From: an uncultured Treponema sp.
Lineage (GTDB): Bacteria; Spirochaetota; Spirochaetia; Treponematales; Treponemataceae
Assembly: GCA_947166355.1 (NCBI GenBank)
Contig: CAMVDX010000025.1
Coordinates: forward strand, 1 to 37,787
Reading direction: 5' to 3'
Length of the DNA stretch: 37,787 nucleotides
The notes beneath the pieces were generated by a model, which was given only the letters and a program-made list of their open reading frames with translations, had not been told where the DNA came from and did not search any database. The translations under genes and the position numbers were made by a program. Positions 1 through 7,217 of this stretch are shown here, one piece after another (the first letter of the stretch is position 1; each line of letters opens with the position of its first letter).

Positions 1-39
1 TCCGTTGATGCCGACTACTTTTGCTTTAGTATTAGTCAT
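1..39 (-). CDS. atpA: V-type ATP synthase subunit A, N-terminal fragment
   Basis: Only the first 13 codons lie in the window, reading MTNTKAKVVGING on the minus strand before the edge. The short KVVGING stretch fits the beta-barrel start of V-type ATPase catalytic A subunits, which commonly begin with a G-x-V-x-x-x-x-G pattern. The ATG at 39 overlaps the TAA of the preceding DUF2764 gene by one base (TAATG), with GGAG a few bases upstream, so the two are translationally coupled. Subunit A would be the nucleotide-hydrolysing subunit of the peripheral head. The identification depends mainly on gene order (atpE, DUF2764, then atpA, as in other treponemes), because too few residues are visible for a domain call. 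Confidence 0.7.
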   Translation of the reverse strand, partial: MTNTKAKVVGING

Positions 40-581
40 TATTTATCTCCATCTAGAATCGTATCGTAAATCTTATGATAAGATGTCTTTCCGTTTTCAA
101 CCTCGAATTTACGCATTCGCTCAACAAGCATAAGACGAAGGCCGTAGGCATACACCGCATCAATTGAAAAGCTGTCCAGAGGACGCAAATCATCAAGCAG
201 GCGTAACCTGTATTCAAAAAGAAACTGTTCTGCACTCAAAGGACTATCCATTCCTACCGCAGTACGGGCAGCTGAAATGATGTCGGCTGTACATCCTGGA
301 GGAAGAGGTATACTGTCCTTTTTAAGCTTTTGCGCACGAATTTGAGCGAGCGCACAACGCAGGTTTCTTTCTTTTTCATACCAAACATCCAGAAAGGCAG
401 AACCTGTAGAAACCAGTTCCATAGGAGGAACTAACGAAAGTCCTTCAAGTACGGCTTTTTCTTCTTCGGAAATAAAGCGTCCTGCCAGTTCACGAAATTC
501 CTCTGAACTCAAAGGCAAGGCAGATTTTCCTTCTGAAACTGAGATATTTGGTAATTGTGAAACCAAATAATAGTAAGCCAC
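39..581 (-). CDS. DUF2764-type protein of the V-ATPase cluster
   Basis: This 180-residue soluble protein starts MAYYYLVSQLPN, a beginning typical of the DUF2764 family. That family is found between atpE and atpA in spirochaete and Bacteroidetes V-ATPase operons. No signal peptide or membrane segment is visible, and the body is largely charged helix. Start is GTG at 581, sharing one base with the atpE stop (TAGTG); GGAGG about 10 bases upstream, inside atpE, serves as ribosome binding site. Overlaps at both ends indicate coupled translation with atpE and atpA. Position suggests a structural or assembly role in the ATPase, possibly standing in for a small stalk subunit, but no catalytic motif is seen and the function is not established. 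Confidence 0.8.
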   Translation of the reverse strand: MAYYYLVSQLPNISVSEGKSALPLSSEEFRELAGRFISEEEKAVLEGLSLVPPMELVSTGSAFLDVWYEKERNLRCALAQIRAQKLKKDSIPLPPGCTADIISAARTAVGMDSPLSAEQFLFEYRLRLLDDLRPLDSFSIDAVYAYGLRLMLVERMRKFEVENGKTSYHKIYDTILDGDK

Positions 582-1201
582 TACTCTGCATCCTCCGCAG
601 CAACCTTCATAAGAGCTGCAACTTTAGGGTTGAGATATGCGGCAAACATTTCTGCAAGACTTTCTGCCGAATAGTCATAATATGCGGCACCATTCTTAAC
701 CCCGATTCTAAAGCCGGCTGCAAGTGTGTTGTCTGGCTTAATTTCAAGACCTTTCTTAATTTCTGCTTTGAGAGAGGTTTTAAGAGATTTTTCAAGAGCC
801 TTCAAATCTTTTTCGCTTAAAAGAACTGAAAGTTCTGAAGCGTCTGAGTTCTTTGCCCAAGCCTTTACAGTTTCAGGAACAAGCTTAGTAAGCACATCTT
901 TTGAAAGAGCTTTTTCGGTACCTTCCTGAATAATGCCGTCAAACTCAGCTATCAGAGCATCCTTAAATGAAAGCAGCATATTTCGGCTTGCCTGAACAAT
1001 GGCTTCCTCACTTGCTTTCTCCATCTTTTTAGTCTCTGACTTAGCACTTTTTATAATGTCAGCAGCCTTTGACTGCGCTTCTTCGATTATTGCCTCTGCT
1101 TTCTTCTCCGAATCTGCAATGATTTTTGCAGCATCTTTTTCTGCAGCAGCAACGCCGTCCTTCTTGATTTTATCAATCAGTTCTTGCAATTGTACATCCA
1201 T
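581..1201 (-). CDS. atpE: V-type ATP synthase subunit E
   Basis: A protein of 206 residues with the usual E-subunit build. The N-terminal half is a long charged helix rich in Ala, Lys and Glu (about residues 1-85, with ADSEKKAEAIIEEAQSKAAD at its core). The C-terminal half is a compact domain ending near residue 200. Subunit E with its partner forms the peripheral stalk that ties the catalytic head to the membrane sector. I chose the ATG at 1201 rather than the adjoining in-frame TTG at 1204 because GAGG lies at the better spacing. It is first in its transcript behind the promoter at 1242-1269, and its stop overlaps the next start. Length is normal for the family. Confidence 0.88.
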   Translation of the reverse strand: MDVQLQELIDKIKKDGVAAAEKDAAKIIADSEKKAEAIIEEAQSKAADIIKSAKSETKKMEKASEEAIVQASRNMLLSFKDALIAEFDGIIQEGTEKALSKDVLTKLVPETVKAWAKNSDASELSVLLSEKDLKALEKSLKTSLKAEIKKGLEIKPDNTLAAGFRIGVKNGAAYYDYSAESLAEMFAAYLNPKVAALMKVAAEDAE

Positions 1202-1241
1202 CAAAGTACCTCACTTATATTGTGTCCAAAATAATATAATA

Positions 1242-1269
1242 ATTATACCCCAAATATTCGGTTTTTCAA
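1242..1269 (-). promoter_or_regulatory. Sigma-70-like promoter for the V-ATPase genes
   Basis: On the minus strand TTGAAA (1269-1264) is followed after 16 bases by a perfect TATAAT (1247-1242). The expected start of transcription is near 1235, giving a leader of about 34 bases with GAGG before the atpE ATG at 1201. The same TTGAAA/TATAAT pair occurs before smpB and flbD in this window, which supports it as the local housekeeping promoter. The -35 box lies in a small AT-rich palindrome (1261-1277). Confidence 0.6.
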
Positions 1270-1315
1270 TGAAAAACTTCATTTTGGGGGTAGATTTTTT
1301 GAGAATATATTATTC

Positions 1316-1388
1316 CCGTCATTGCGAAGAATGAAGTGACGTGGCAATCTATCACATGGATTGCTTCACCTTCGGTTCGCAATGACGG
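1316..1388. repeat. REP-like palindromic repeat, family 1 (GTCATTGCGA), complete copy
   Basis: A 73-bp element with perfect 13-bp ends: ccgtcattgcgaa at 1316-1328 and its exact complement at 1376-1388. The interior carries a second weaker pairing (ggcaatct near the left half, ggattgc near the right half). It lies just downstream of galM, which ends at 1403. Halves of the same family occur at 2486-2514 and 2546-2580. It has no coding capacity, so it is best called a REP or MITE-type dispersed repeat. In RNA it would fold into a long hairpin and may protect or end the galM transcript, although no U-run follows it. Confidence 0.85.
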
Positions 1389-1402
1389 TGCCGTTTGTTA
1401 TC

Positions 1403-2464
1403 TTAAATTGTAAAAGAATAAACCGTCTTAGCCTTCATTTTCTGACCTGGTTCAAGAATACAGGTTGGAAAGTCTTTCTGATTAGGAGTATCAGGGAAAC
1501 ACTGAGTTTCGAGACAGAAAGCATCGTGAGTATCATAAACACGGCCGTTCTTTCCAAGAATTCCTTTGATATAGTTTCCTGTGTAGAACTGACAGCCTTC
1601 CATATTTGTAAACACGCTCATTTTATGTCCTGTAACAGGTTCGCTTACAGTACAGAATTCTACAAGGTCAGAATCATCCAGAGGAAGTCCGCAATGAACA
1701 TCTTCAGGGTCATATTTTTCTGTTACGTAGCAGTGGTCATAACCAACTCCAACGCTCTTGATTTCCTTACCGATTTTCTTTTCCTTAGTGAAATCAAAAG
1801 GAGTTCCCTTTACGTCCAGAAGCTTTCCTGTAGGAATGAGTTTTGCATTAACTTCGAGTCGTTTTGTTGAATTCATCTGCAGTGTATGTTCGCCAACGTT
1901 TCCGTTGCCTGCGAGATTAAAGTATGCATGATTTGTAATATTAATAGGAGTTGCCTTATCAGTTTCTGCAGTATAAAGGCAGGTAAGATTGTTATGCTCA
2001 TCAAGAAGATATGTAACTGTAAGCTTTACATTTCCAGGGAAGCCCTGCTCTCCGTCTGGAGAAACACGGGTAAATTTAACGCCGCAAAGCTTTCCGTCAT
2101 CGATTGCCTTACCTTTCCACATCATTTTATCATAACCGTCAAAACCGCCGTGCAGACAGTTAGGTCCGTCATTTTTGTCGAGCTCGTATTTTTTTCCATT
2201 GAGGTCAAATGCAGCTTTACCGATTCTGTTTGCAAAACGGCCAACAACTGCGCCGAAACAGAATTTTGTATTCAAATAACCTTCAAGTGTTGAAAAACCT
2301 AAAAGAACATCTGTTTTAGTTCCGTTAGAATTATTGAGAACTATGCTTGTGATAGTACAACCATAATCTGTACAGGAAAAAGACATATTTCCATTCTTTA
2401 CAGTAAAAAGGTTTACTTTTGTTCCGTCACAAAGCATTCCGAATTTAGTTTTTGATACTTTCAT
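1403..2464 (-). CDS. galM: Aldose 1-epimerase (galactose mutarotase)
   Basis: A cytosolic 353-residue protein of normal family length that interconverts alpha and beta anomers of galactose or glucose, feeding the Leloir pathway. Family motifs appear in order: GRFANRI (75-81), LHGG (104-107), NHAYFNL with the catalytic acid His179, D243 in GYDHCYV, and the catalytic base Glu319 in LETQCFPD. Start ATG at 2464 is preceded by AAAGGAAGG. It lies between the flagellar cluster and the V-ATPase genes on the same strand but is bounded on both sides by family-1 palindromic repeats. No convincing promoter of its own is visible in the repeat-filled spacer. Its presence suggests sugar use by the host organism. 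Identification is firm. Confidence 0.95.
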   Translation of the reverse strand: MKVSKTKFGMLCDGTKVNLFTVKNGNMSFSCTDYGCTITSIVLNNSNGTKTDVLLGFSTLEGYLNTKFCFGAVVGRFANRIGKAAFDLNGKKYELDKNDGPNCLHGGFDGYDKMMWKGKAIDDGKLCGVKFTRVSPDGEQGFPGNVKLTVTYLLDEHNNLTCLYTAETDKATPINITNHAYFNLAGNGNVGEHTLQMNSTKRLEVNAKLIPTGKLLDVKGTPFDFTKEKKIGKEIKSVGVGYDHCYVTEKYDPEDVHCGLPLDDSDLVEFCTVSEPVTGHKMSVFTNMEGCQFYTGNYIKGILGKNGRVYDTHDAFCLETQCFPDTPNQKDFPTCILEPGQKMKAKTVYSFTI

Positions 2465-2485
2465 TTATTTTCCTTCCTTTGCTAT

Positions 2486-2580
2486 GGATTGCTTCGCTGC
2501 GCTCGCAATGACGGTCATTATCGTGCTCGCAACGCCGGTATTTATTGTCATTGCGAGGAGCGTAGCGACGCGGCAATCTA
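2486..2580. repeat. Family-1 palindromic repeat, halves in everted order
   Basis: The spacer upstream of galM holds the right half of the family-1 repeat (2486-2514, ggattgcttcg...caatgacgg). A degenerate right-half copy follows (about 2523-2539, gtgctcgcaacgccggt), then the left half (2546-2580, tgtcattgcgaggagcg...). The halves are therefore in the opposite order from the copy at 1316-1388. The left half ends in ggcaatcta, and that final cta (2578-2580) is the stop codon of the next gene read on the minus strand. The arrangement suggests two tandem or nested insertions, or loss of outer halves. Confidence 0.8.
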
Positions 2581-3249
2581 CAACATATCTATTATAAACT
2601 GAACTTCTGAAGTTGAACAAGATAATTCAGCTGCTATATCCTCAATCTGCATTCCCTGACGGAACAATTTTTCCACCTTTTCGGCAAGTGATGAAGACGA
2701 AGCCTCGTCACCTATTTTATCATCATAAACCTTTGCAGAAATTAGCGGAACCTCCTTATAGGCAGCTCCGTCAGGTGTTATTACAGTTTCATCTTTTATA
2801 ATTGATTTTTCAACCGGTTCATCAAAAAGAGAGCCCTGAATTGAATAAGAAGCATCAGGATCAATATATGGATTTTTCTTAGGCTTCTGACCGACGGGCT
2901 TGATTTCGGAAAGTCTATCATTTTCTGTAAATGTAACTTTCGGATTGGTTTTGCCGCCGACTTTTTCGGCTTCTGCAATTACGTCACGGAGCAGTTGAGA
3001 AGCTTCACGGAAATTTTCCATTTTTTTATCGCTTTCATTTAGCAGCGCCCTAAGTCTTTTTGAAGCTTCATTTATAAGCTCCATATCACGATTCGCATTA
3101 TTATTTACATCCATAATAACCCGATTCATCTGCGCTTTTGTTTTTTCTATTATTGAATCTGTAGAAAACAGATTTTTAAAACGAACGAGAATTACCACCA
3201 TTAAAATTAAGCTTACAAGTGAAAAGAAAAGTGCAATATAGGCAGCCAT
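2578..3249 (-). CDS. Membrane-anchored coiled-coil protein with C-terminal HTH-like tail (DUF6115/SwrB-like)
   Basis: A 223-residue protein with one N-terminal membrane helix (about 3-22) and a charged helical stretch (about 30-98) likely to form a coiled coil. A low-complexity linker follows, then a C-terminal helix-turn-helix-like segment (188-223, containing LFRQGMQIEDIAAELSCSTS). This architecture, and a position after fliA and fapA, resemble the DUF6115 proteins and SwrB of Bacillus, which follows the motility sigma gene and promotes flagellar assembly. That match is inferred from layout, not from alignment. ATG at 3249 follows GAGGTAAAA, overlapping the upstream stop region. It is the last gene of the flagellar cluster, and its stop codon lies inside a palindromic repeat, so its original C-terminus may have been changed. 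Confidence 0.65.
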   Translation of the reverse strand: MAAYIALFFSLVSLILMVVILVRFKNLFSTDSIIEKTKAQMNRVIMDVNNNANRDMELINEASKRLRALLNESDKKMENFREASQLLRDVIAEAEKVGGKTNPKVTFTENDRLSEIKPVGQKPKKNPYIDPDASYSIQGSLFDEPVEKSIIKDETVITPDGAAYKEVPLISAKVYDDKIGDEASSSSLAEKVEKLFRQGMQIEDIAAELSCSTSEVQFIIDML

Positions 3250-3251
3250 TT

Positions 3252-3593
3252 TTACCTCGTAATATCGATTATAGTTCCAAGATATTCATTATCTCTTTTT
3301 GGAGGGCGGATTTCCTGATTAGTATTATCAGCTTCTTCCTTTTTATTTCCCTGCTCTTTACGTCTGCCACCAAAATACGAACCGGCTCCGGAACCATTTT
3401 GATTTACACTGTTTGTATCTGATTTTTCATTTGAAGTCTGCTGAACCTTCGCGGCATTTTCCATACTGCGCTGAATATTAGACTGCTGCTGCATAGCCTC
3501 TGTAAGCTGTGCCTGCTGCGCACCCGACATTGACTTTGAGACATTTGATAACTGCGAATACATTGTTTGAAGATCAATCGGCTGAATACCCAT
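3252..3593 (-). CDS. Small Gln/Ser-rich hypothetical protein of the flagellar cluster
   Basis: A hydrophilic protein of about 113 residues. I place the start at the ATG at 3593 (MGIQPIDLQTMYSQL) because GAGGAG lies 8 bases upstream inside the end of fapA; an upstream in-frame start at 3626 would lengthen it by 11 residues. It overlaps fapA by 20 bases. The first 55 residues are Gln/Ser/Ala-rich and likely helical (LTEAMQQQSNIQRSMENAAK). The rest is polar and probably disordered, with RPPKRDNEYLGTIIDITR at the end. No family is recognised and no membrane segment or signal peptide is seen. Location between fapA and the SwrB-like gene implies a flagellar or surface-related accessory role, by context only. 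Confidence 0.6.
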   Translation of the reverse strand: MGIQPIDLQTMYSQLSNVSKSMSGAQQAQLTEAMQQQSNIQRSMENAAKVQQTSNEKSDTNSVNQNGSGAGSYFGGRRKEQGNKKEEADNTNQEIRPPKRDNEYLGTIIDITR

Positions 3594-5541
3594 CTGGCTG
3601 CTCCTCGGCAAGAGCTGGCGGCTCATAAGGACCGCGCTTACTGAATGCCTTATCGTAATAGAAAGTTACACCCTTAGTATCTATCTTAACTTCATCAAGA
3701 ACATCACGAATATAAATCTTAACTCCGGCATAAACATCACCCTCAACCTTAACCTTACCAATTGCCTTAAGGTCTCGCAAATGCTCCTGAATCTTGTCTA
3801 TTTCTTCAGTCATCTTTTCGAGCTCTTCGCTTATCTGTTCACAGCGCTCTTTAAGATTCTTAAGCTTTTCTTCCTTTTCCTGAGGGAGCTTTTTACGAAG
3901 CTTTTTCTGCTGCTCAAGGGTCTGAATATCAAGATCACAGTTTTCGTATTCTTTAGTAGATTTAGCCTGCATGTTCTGCAATTCTTCAAGACGCTTTTTT
4001 GCACGAGGGTCTACACCAACTTCAAGAATTGTTTCTGTACCACCACCAGGAGAACCAATTTTGCGCGCACAGATTTCCTCTGTAGCCATAAGATGACCAC
4101 CAATAATCTGAGCCTTTTTACCGCGAAGAACAATATTCTTCATTGCTGTAACATTTGAGTTTACAATTGAATCTGAAACTATGACGTTTTCTTCAACTTC
4201 AACGGTAGTATCATTAATGAATTTAGCCCACAAAGATTTTCCGGCCTTTACATAACCTTCGCCTTTTCCAAATATACCCTGTCGTACAATAATGTTTCCC
4301 GTAGCCTCAAGACGCGATTTATCGACAATTCCATTAACTTCGATGTTAGTTGCTTCAACCTTGTAGCCTTCCTGAACGTTTCCTTTAATAATAACAGTTC
4401 CGACAAATTTAACATCACCGGTTTTTACATTAACGGCATCGAGGTATTTAATCGGCTCAACAGTAACCTTACCGTTTACAAGCATAACCTCGCCATCAAT
4501 CTCGGCCTTAATAGTAACGCCGTCTCTGTCAAGTCTAACGTTTGCTCCAAGCTGAATCTGAATATCCTTACCGTTTTTAGCCTCAAGGTAACGTCCAAAC
4601 AAAGTTTTTCCGCCCTTACCGCGTTCAGCAGGAATTTTTTGTGCAAGCGGCTGATCCGCAATAACGTTCTGAATCTGATTAAGCTTCTTGTAGTCTACTT
4701 TACCCTCTTCATTTACTTCAGCCTTAAGCTTTTTAGGATCTGTTTCAAAATTATAAGAAATATATGCATCATGTCCGTCTACAGGCATAATTGCTTCAGC
4801 AACTTCAAACGGTGCATTATAAACAGGAGTATCAACAAACTCTCTGATTTTATCTTCATTGATGCACTGCTCCACAACACCCTGCTGTAAAAAGGCTCTC
4901 TTAATCATTTCAAAAGAAGCTTCTGAACCACTCATAGAAGGAGGAGAAACAACAATTGAGCCCTTCATTTCATCTTTAGAAACTTCAACACCAATTACAA
5001 CATCACCGGCAGGAACATGCTTATAGGAACCAACATTTACATAATCATTGTCCGTTCCATTTTTAATACATTTTTTTATGAGATTTTCATCATAATCTAT
5101 TGTGTCTGGACGTTTAATTTCATCAAGAACATCTTTGATTTCAATAGGAAGTCCCTCTCCTGTAGGAAGAAGAACCTTAAGCATAATATCTGATTTGAAG
5201 TGACGGATATAATACATACCGTCGCGGTTGACAATCTGAGCAGCCTCCTCGCCCTCTCCTTCTTCGAAAAGACCTTCGGAAGCAAGACGCTGAGTTTTCT
5301 TAACAGTAGCAGGATCCTGATAAACCATTATTTTCCAGGGCTTTTTACCAAGACCAAGGATTCCATCACTACCTTTCTCTACAACTTCATAATGTAAATT
5401 TGCAAGCTTTGTATCAAGCTGAACTACGGCATCTGCAAGAGCTTCATCAATGGTATCTGCATTAACCTCTACAAAGTGAAGGTTTTTATCTACCTGAAGA
5501 AGAGTATTCATATCTTCGCGAAGTTTTTCCAGCGTTACCAT
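3574..5541 (-). CDS. FapA/DUF342-family beta-helix protein with Jag-N-like N-terminus
   Basis: A cytosolic 655-residue protein of the DUF342 (FapA) family, which is common in flagellar operons of spirochaetes and Firmicutes; its biochemical role is not settled. Residues 20-75 (TIDEALADAVVQLDTKLANL, then GSDGILGLGKKPWKIMV) resemble the Jag-N domain of the RNA-binding protein Jag/KhpB. The centre (about 180-500) shows repeated beta strands of the type VKTGDVKFVGTVIIKGNVQEG, expected of a right-handed beta-helix. A charged coiled coil follows (about 505-595), then a final beta segment with GKVKVEGDVYAGVKIYI. It starts at 5541, 46 bases after fliA ends, and its last 20 bases overlap the next gene. 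Length and order match spirochaete homologues. Confidence 0.85.
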   Translation of the reverse strand: MVTLEKLREDMNTLLQVDKNLHFVEVNADTIDEALADAVVQLDTKLANLHYEVVEKGSDGILGLGKKPWKIMVYQDPATVKKTQRLASEGLFEEGEGEEAAQIVNRDGMYYIRHFKSDIMLKVLLPTGEGLPIEIKDVLDEIKRPDTIDYDENLIKKCIKNGTDNDYVNVGSYKHVPAGDVVIGVEVSKDEMKGSIVVSPPSMSGSEASFEMIKRAFLQQGVVEQCINEDKIREFVDTPVYNAPFEVAEAIMPVDGHDAYISYNFETDPKKLKAEVNEEGKVDYKKLNQIQNVIADQPLAQKIPAERGKGGKTLFGRYLEAKNGKDIQIQLGANVRLDRDGVTIKAEIDGEVMLVNGKVTVEPIKYLDAVNVKTGDVKFVGTVIIKGNVQEGYKVEATNIEVNGIVDKSRLEATGNIIVRQGIFGKGEGYVKAGKSLWAKFINDTTVEVEENVIVSDSIVNSNVTAMKNIVLRGKKAQIIGGHLMATEEICARKIGSPGGGTETILEVGVDPRAKKRLEELQNMQAKSTKEYENCDLDIQTLEQQKKLRKKLPQEKEEKLKNLKERCEQISEELEKMTEEIDKIQEHLRDLKAIGKVKVEGDVYAGVKIYIRDVLDEVKIDTKGVTFYYDKAFSKRGPYEPPALAEEQPDGYSAD

Positions 5542-5587
5542 TTTTATATTCTTTTCTCTTTTATCTCTCTTTTATAAGATAATTTTA

Positions 5588-6370
5588 TCAGATAATTCCT
5601 TTTCTGAGGTTTGTGAGCTTTGCACGAAGCCTCAGGTTTGCTTTAGTATGCAACTGAGAAATACGAGACTCACTAACCTCAAGAACTTCACCAATTTCTT
5701 TAAATGTAAGATCTTCGTGATAATACAAAACAATTACCATTTTTTCTTTTTCAGGAAGCTCGCTGATAGCCTGGGCAATTACCTTTTTAATTTCTTCACG
5801 CTCAGCCATTACATCAGGATTTAAGCTTGAAGGAGATTCAATATTATTGCCGATTGACATATTGTCATTATCGTCGCCGGCATACCAGACATCATTCAAA
5901 GAAAGAACACTTGTACCAGAAACCTTCATTACAGTTCTGTGATATTCATCTTCACTCATGTTGAGAGAACCTGCAATTTCAGAATCTGTAGCAGTTCGAC
6001 CAAGGCGAGATTCCAGAGTTACGATAGCATCTTCAATTTCACGAGATTTCTGGCGAACAGAACGAGGAACCCAGTCTATCTGTCTCAGCTCATCAAAAAT
6101 AGCACCACGGATTCGGGTAACAGCGTAAGTCTTAAACTTTACTCCCTTAGCCGGATCATATTTATTAATTGCGTCAAGAAGACCGAACTGGCCATAGCCA
6201 ACAAGGTCATCAAATTCTACAGAAGCAGGAAGCCCCACGGCAACCTTTCCGGCAACATACTTTACAAGAGGCATGTACTGCCGTATAAACTTATCCCTGA
6301 GCGCTGGAGACTTCGTTTTTTTGAATTCTTCCCAGAGATTATCTTCTTCTTTTTCATCATTAATTGGCAT
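5588..6370 (-). CDS. fliA: Motility sigma factor, FliA/WhiG (sigma-28) family
   Basis: A 260-residue alternative sigma factor. Region 2 spans about 20-100 and includes YMPLVKYVAGKVAVGLP, FDDLVGYGQFGLLDAI and GVKFKTYAVTRIRGAIFDEL. The region 3 signature is WVPRSVRQKSREIEDAI. Region 4 near the end contains LPEKEKMVIVLYYHEDLTFK and EVLEVSESRISQLHTKA, the DNA-binding helices for the -35 element. It directs RNA polymerase to late flagellar and chemotaxis promoters with the GCCGATAA-type -10 box. ATG at 6370 follows AGAGGA in the short gap after the membrane-protein gene. No anti-sigma FlgM is visible in the window. A candidate target promoter is at 26545-26572. Identification is firm; the symbol fliA is used in the broad FliA/WhiG/SigD sense. 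Confidence 0.93.
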   Translation of the reverse strand: MPINDEKEEDNLWEEFKKTKSPALRDKFIRQYMPLVKYVAGKVAVGLPASVEFDDLVGYGQFGLLDAINKYDPAKGVKFKTYAVTRIRGAIFDELRQIDWVPRSVRQKSREIEDAIVTLESRLGRTATDSEIAGSLNMSEDEYHRTVMKVSGTSVLSLNDVWYAGDDNDNMSIGNNIESPSSLNPDVMAEREEIKKVIAQAISELPEKEKMVIVLYYHEDLTFKEIGEVLEVSESRISQLHTKANLRLRAKLTNLRKGII

Positions 6371-6384
6371 ATATCCTTATCCTC

Positions 6385-7176
6385 TTATAAAGAATTTTCA
6401 TCTGACAATACCGAACTTATAGCCTTTGCCATAAGAGCGGCATCTTTTACTTCAGGCGGCTCCTCAGTTTTACGGGAACTGGAAGTGGAAACAAATTCCG
6501 AATCTCCACCCGAAGAAGGAACTTCATCATCGCTTTTTGAAGAAGAACTGCTGTCTTCACTGAAACTGAAGCCTTCCATATCTGGAAGTGTATCAAGGTC
6601 TCCACTGTCAGCAGAAGAAAAAACATTAACTGGCGGTGCCGAAACCGGATTTACCGCAGCAGTTTTTCCTGCACCAGAGTCTACAGAATCTGCCTTAATA
6701 ACAGGAGACTGAGCTTCTGTTCCTGAAACGTTCGTTACAGTTTCATAATTCCTTAAAGGAACAAAACCCGACGATGATGCTCCGGATTCGCTATGACTTA
6801 CACTCTGACCAGAGCGTACATCTGAGTCATTAAGCATCTGACGATTTTCGCCGACAACAAAATGATTATCACTTTCGCTTTTCTGAAGTTCCTCATCTTG
6901 AATAGTAATATCAACATGCTGTCCTAAAACAGGAGCAGCTGCCGCAGGAGCAGAACCGTCTGGAGTAAAATCTCCCTGAAAATCTCCTCCCGTACCGTCA
7001 GAAAGGAATTTCTGAAATACGAAATCTACTGCGAATCCCAGCAAGCCAAAGACACAGGCAAAAATCAGTGCCTTCAGCAAAACGGATAATATAGATGTGT
7101 GGGAAAATAAACCTGCAATAAAGGACAATACAAAACCGCAGGCTGCAAACATTCCGCTGCTTTTTAGTCCTCGCAT
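6385..7176 (-). CDS. Two-helix membrane protein with Ser/Asp-rich disordered tail, between flhG and fliA
   Basis: A protein of about 263 residues whose start I place at ATG 7176 (MRGLKSSGMFA), directly after GGGAGGAAAA; the in-frame TTG at 7188 lies upstream of that ribosome site and is unlikely. Two hydrophobic helices occupy roughly residues 9-25 and 31-54, so the N-terminus is anchored in the inner membrane. The remaining 200 residues are Ser, Asp, Val and Pro rich and look intrinsically disordered, with an acidic Ser run near 205-225 (FSFSEDSSSSSKSDDE). A gene of this kind stands between flhG and fliA in other treponemes. No function is known; the position suggests flagellar number, placement or sigma regulation. 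Composition differs from the flanking catalytic genes but codon use does not obviously differ. Confidence 0.75.
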   Translation of the reverse strand: MRGLKSSGMFAACGFVLSFIAGLFSHTSILSVLLKALIFACVFGLLGFAVDFVFQKFLSDGTGGDFQGDFTPDGSAPAAAAPVLGQHVDITIQDEELQKSESDNHFVVGENRQMLNDSDVRSGQSVSHSESGASSSGFVPLRNYETVTNVSGTEAQSPVIKADSVDSGAGKTAAVNPVSAPPVNVFSSADSGDLDTLPDMEGFSFSEDSSSSSKSDDEVPSSGGDSEFVSTSSSRKTEEPPEVKDAALMAKAISSVLSDENSL

Positions 7177-7217
7177 TTTTCCTCCCAAATATAATTACCC
7201 ATAAATATTGTACACCA

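Noticed and set aside
1316..1388. Intrinsic terminator of galM
   Set aside because: The hairpin is real but it is a dispersed repeat and lacks a following U-run; it is listed as a repeat instead.
5939..6712. A 257-codon plus-strand frame across the fliA and membrane-protein genes
   Set aside because: It lies opposite two well-supported genes, crosses their junction and shows no motif or ribosome site.
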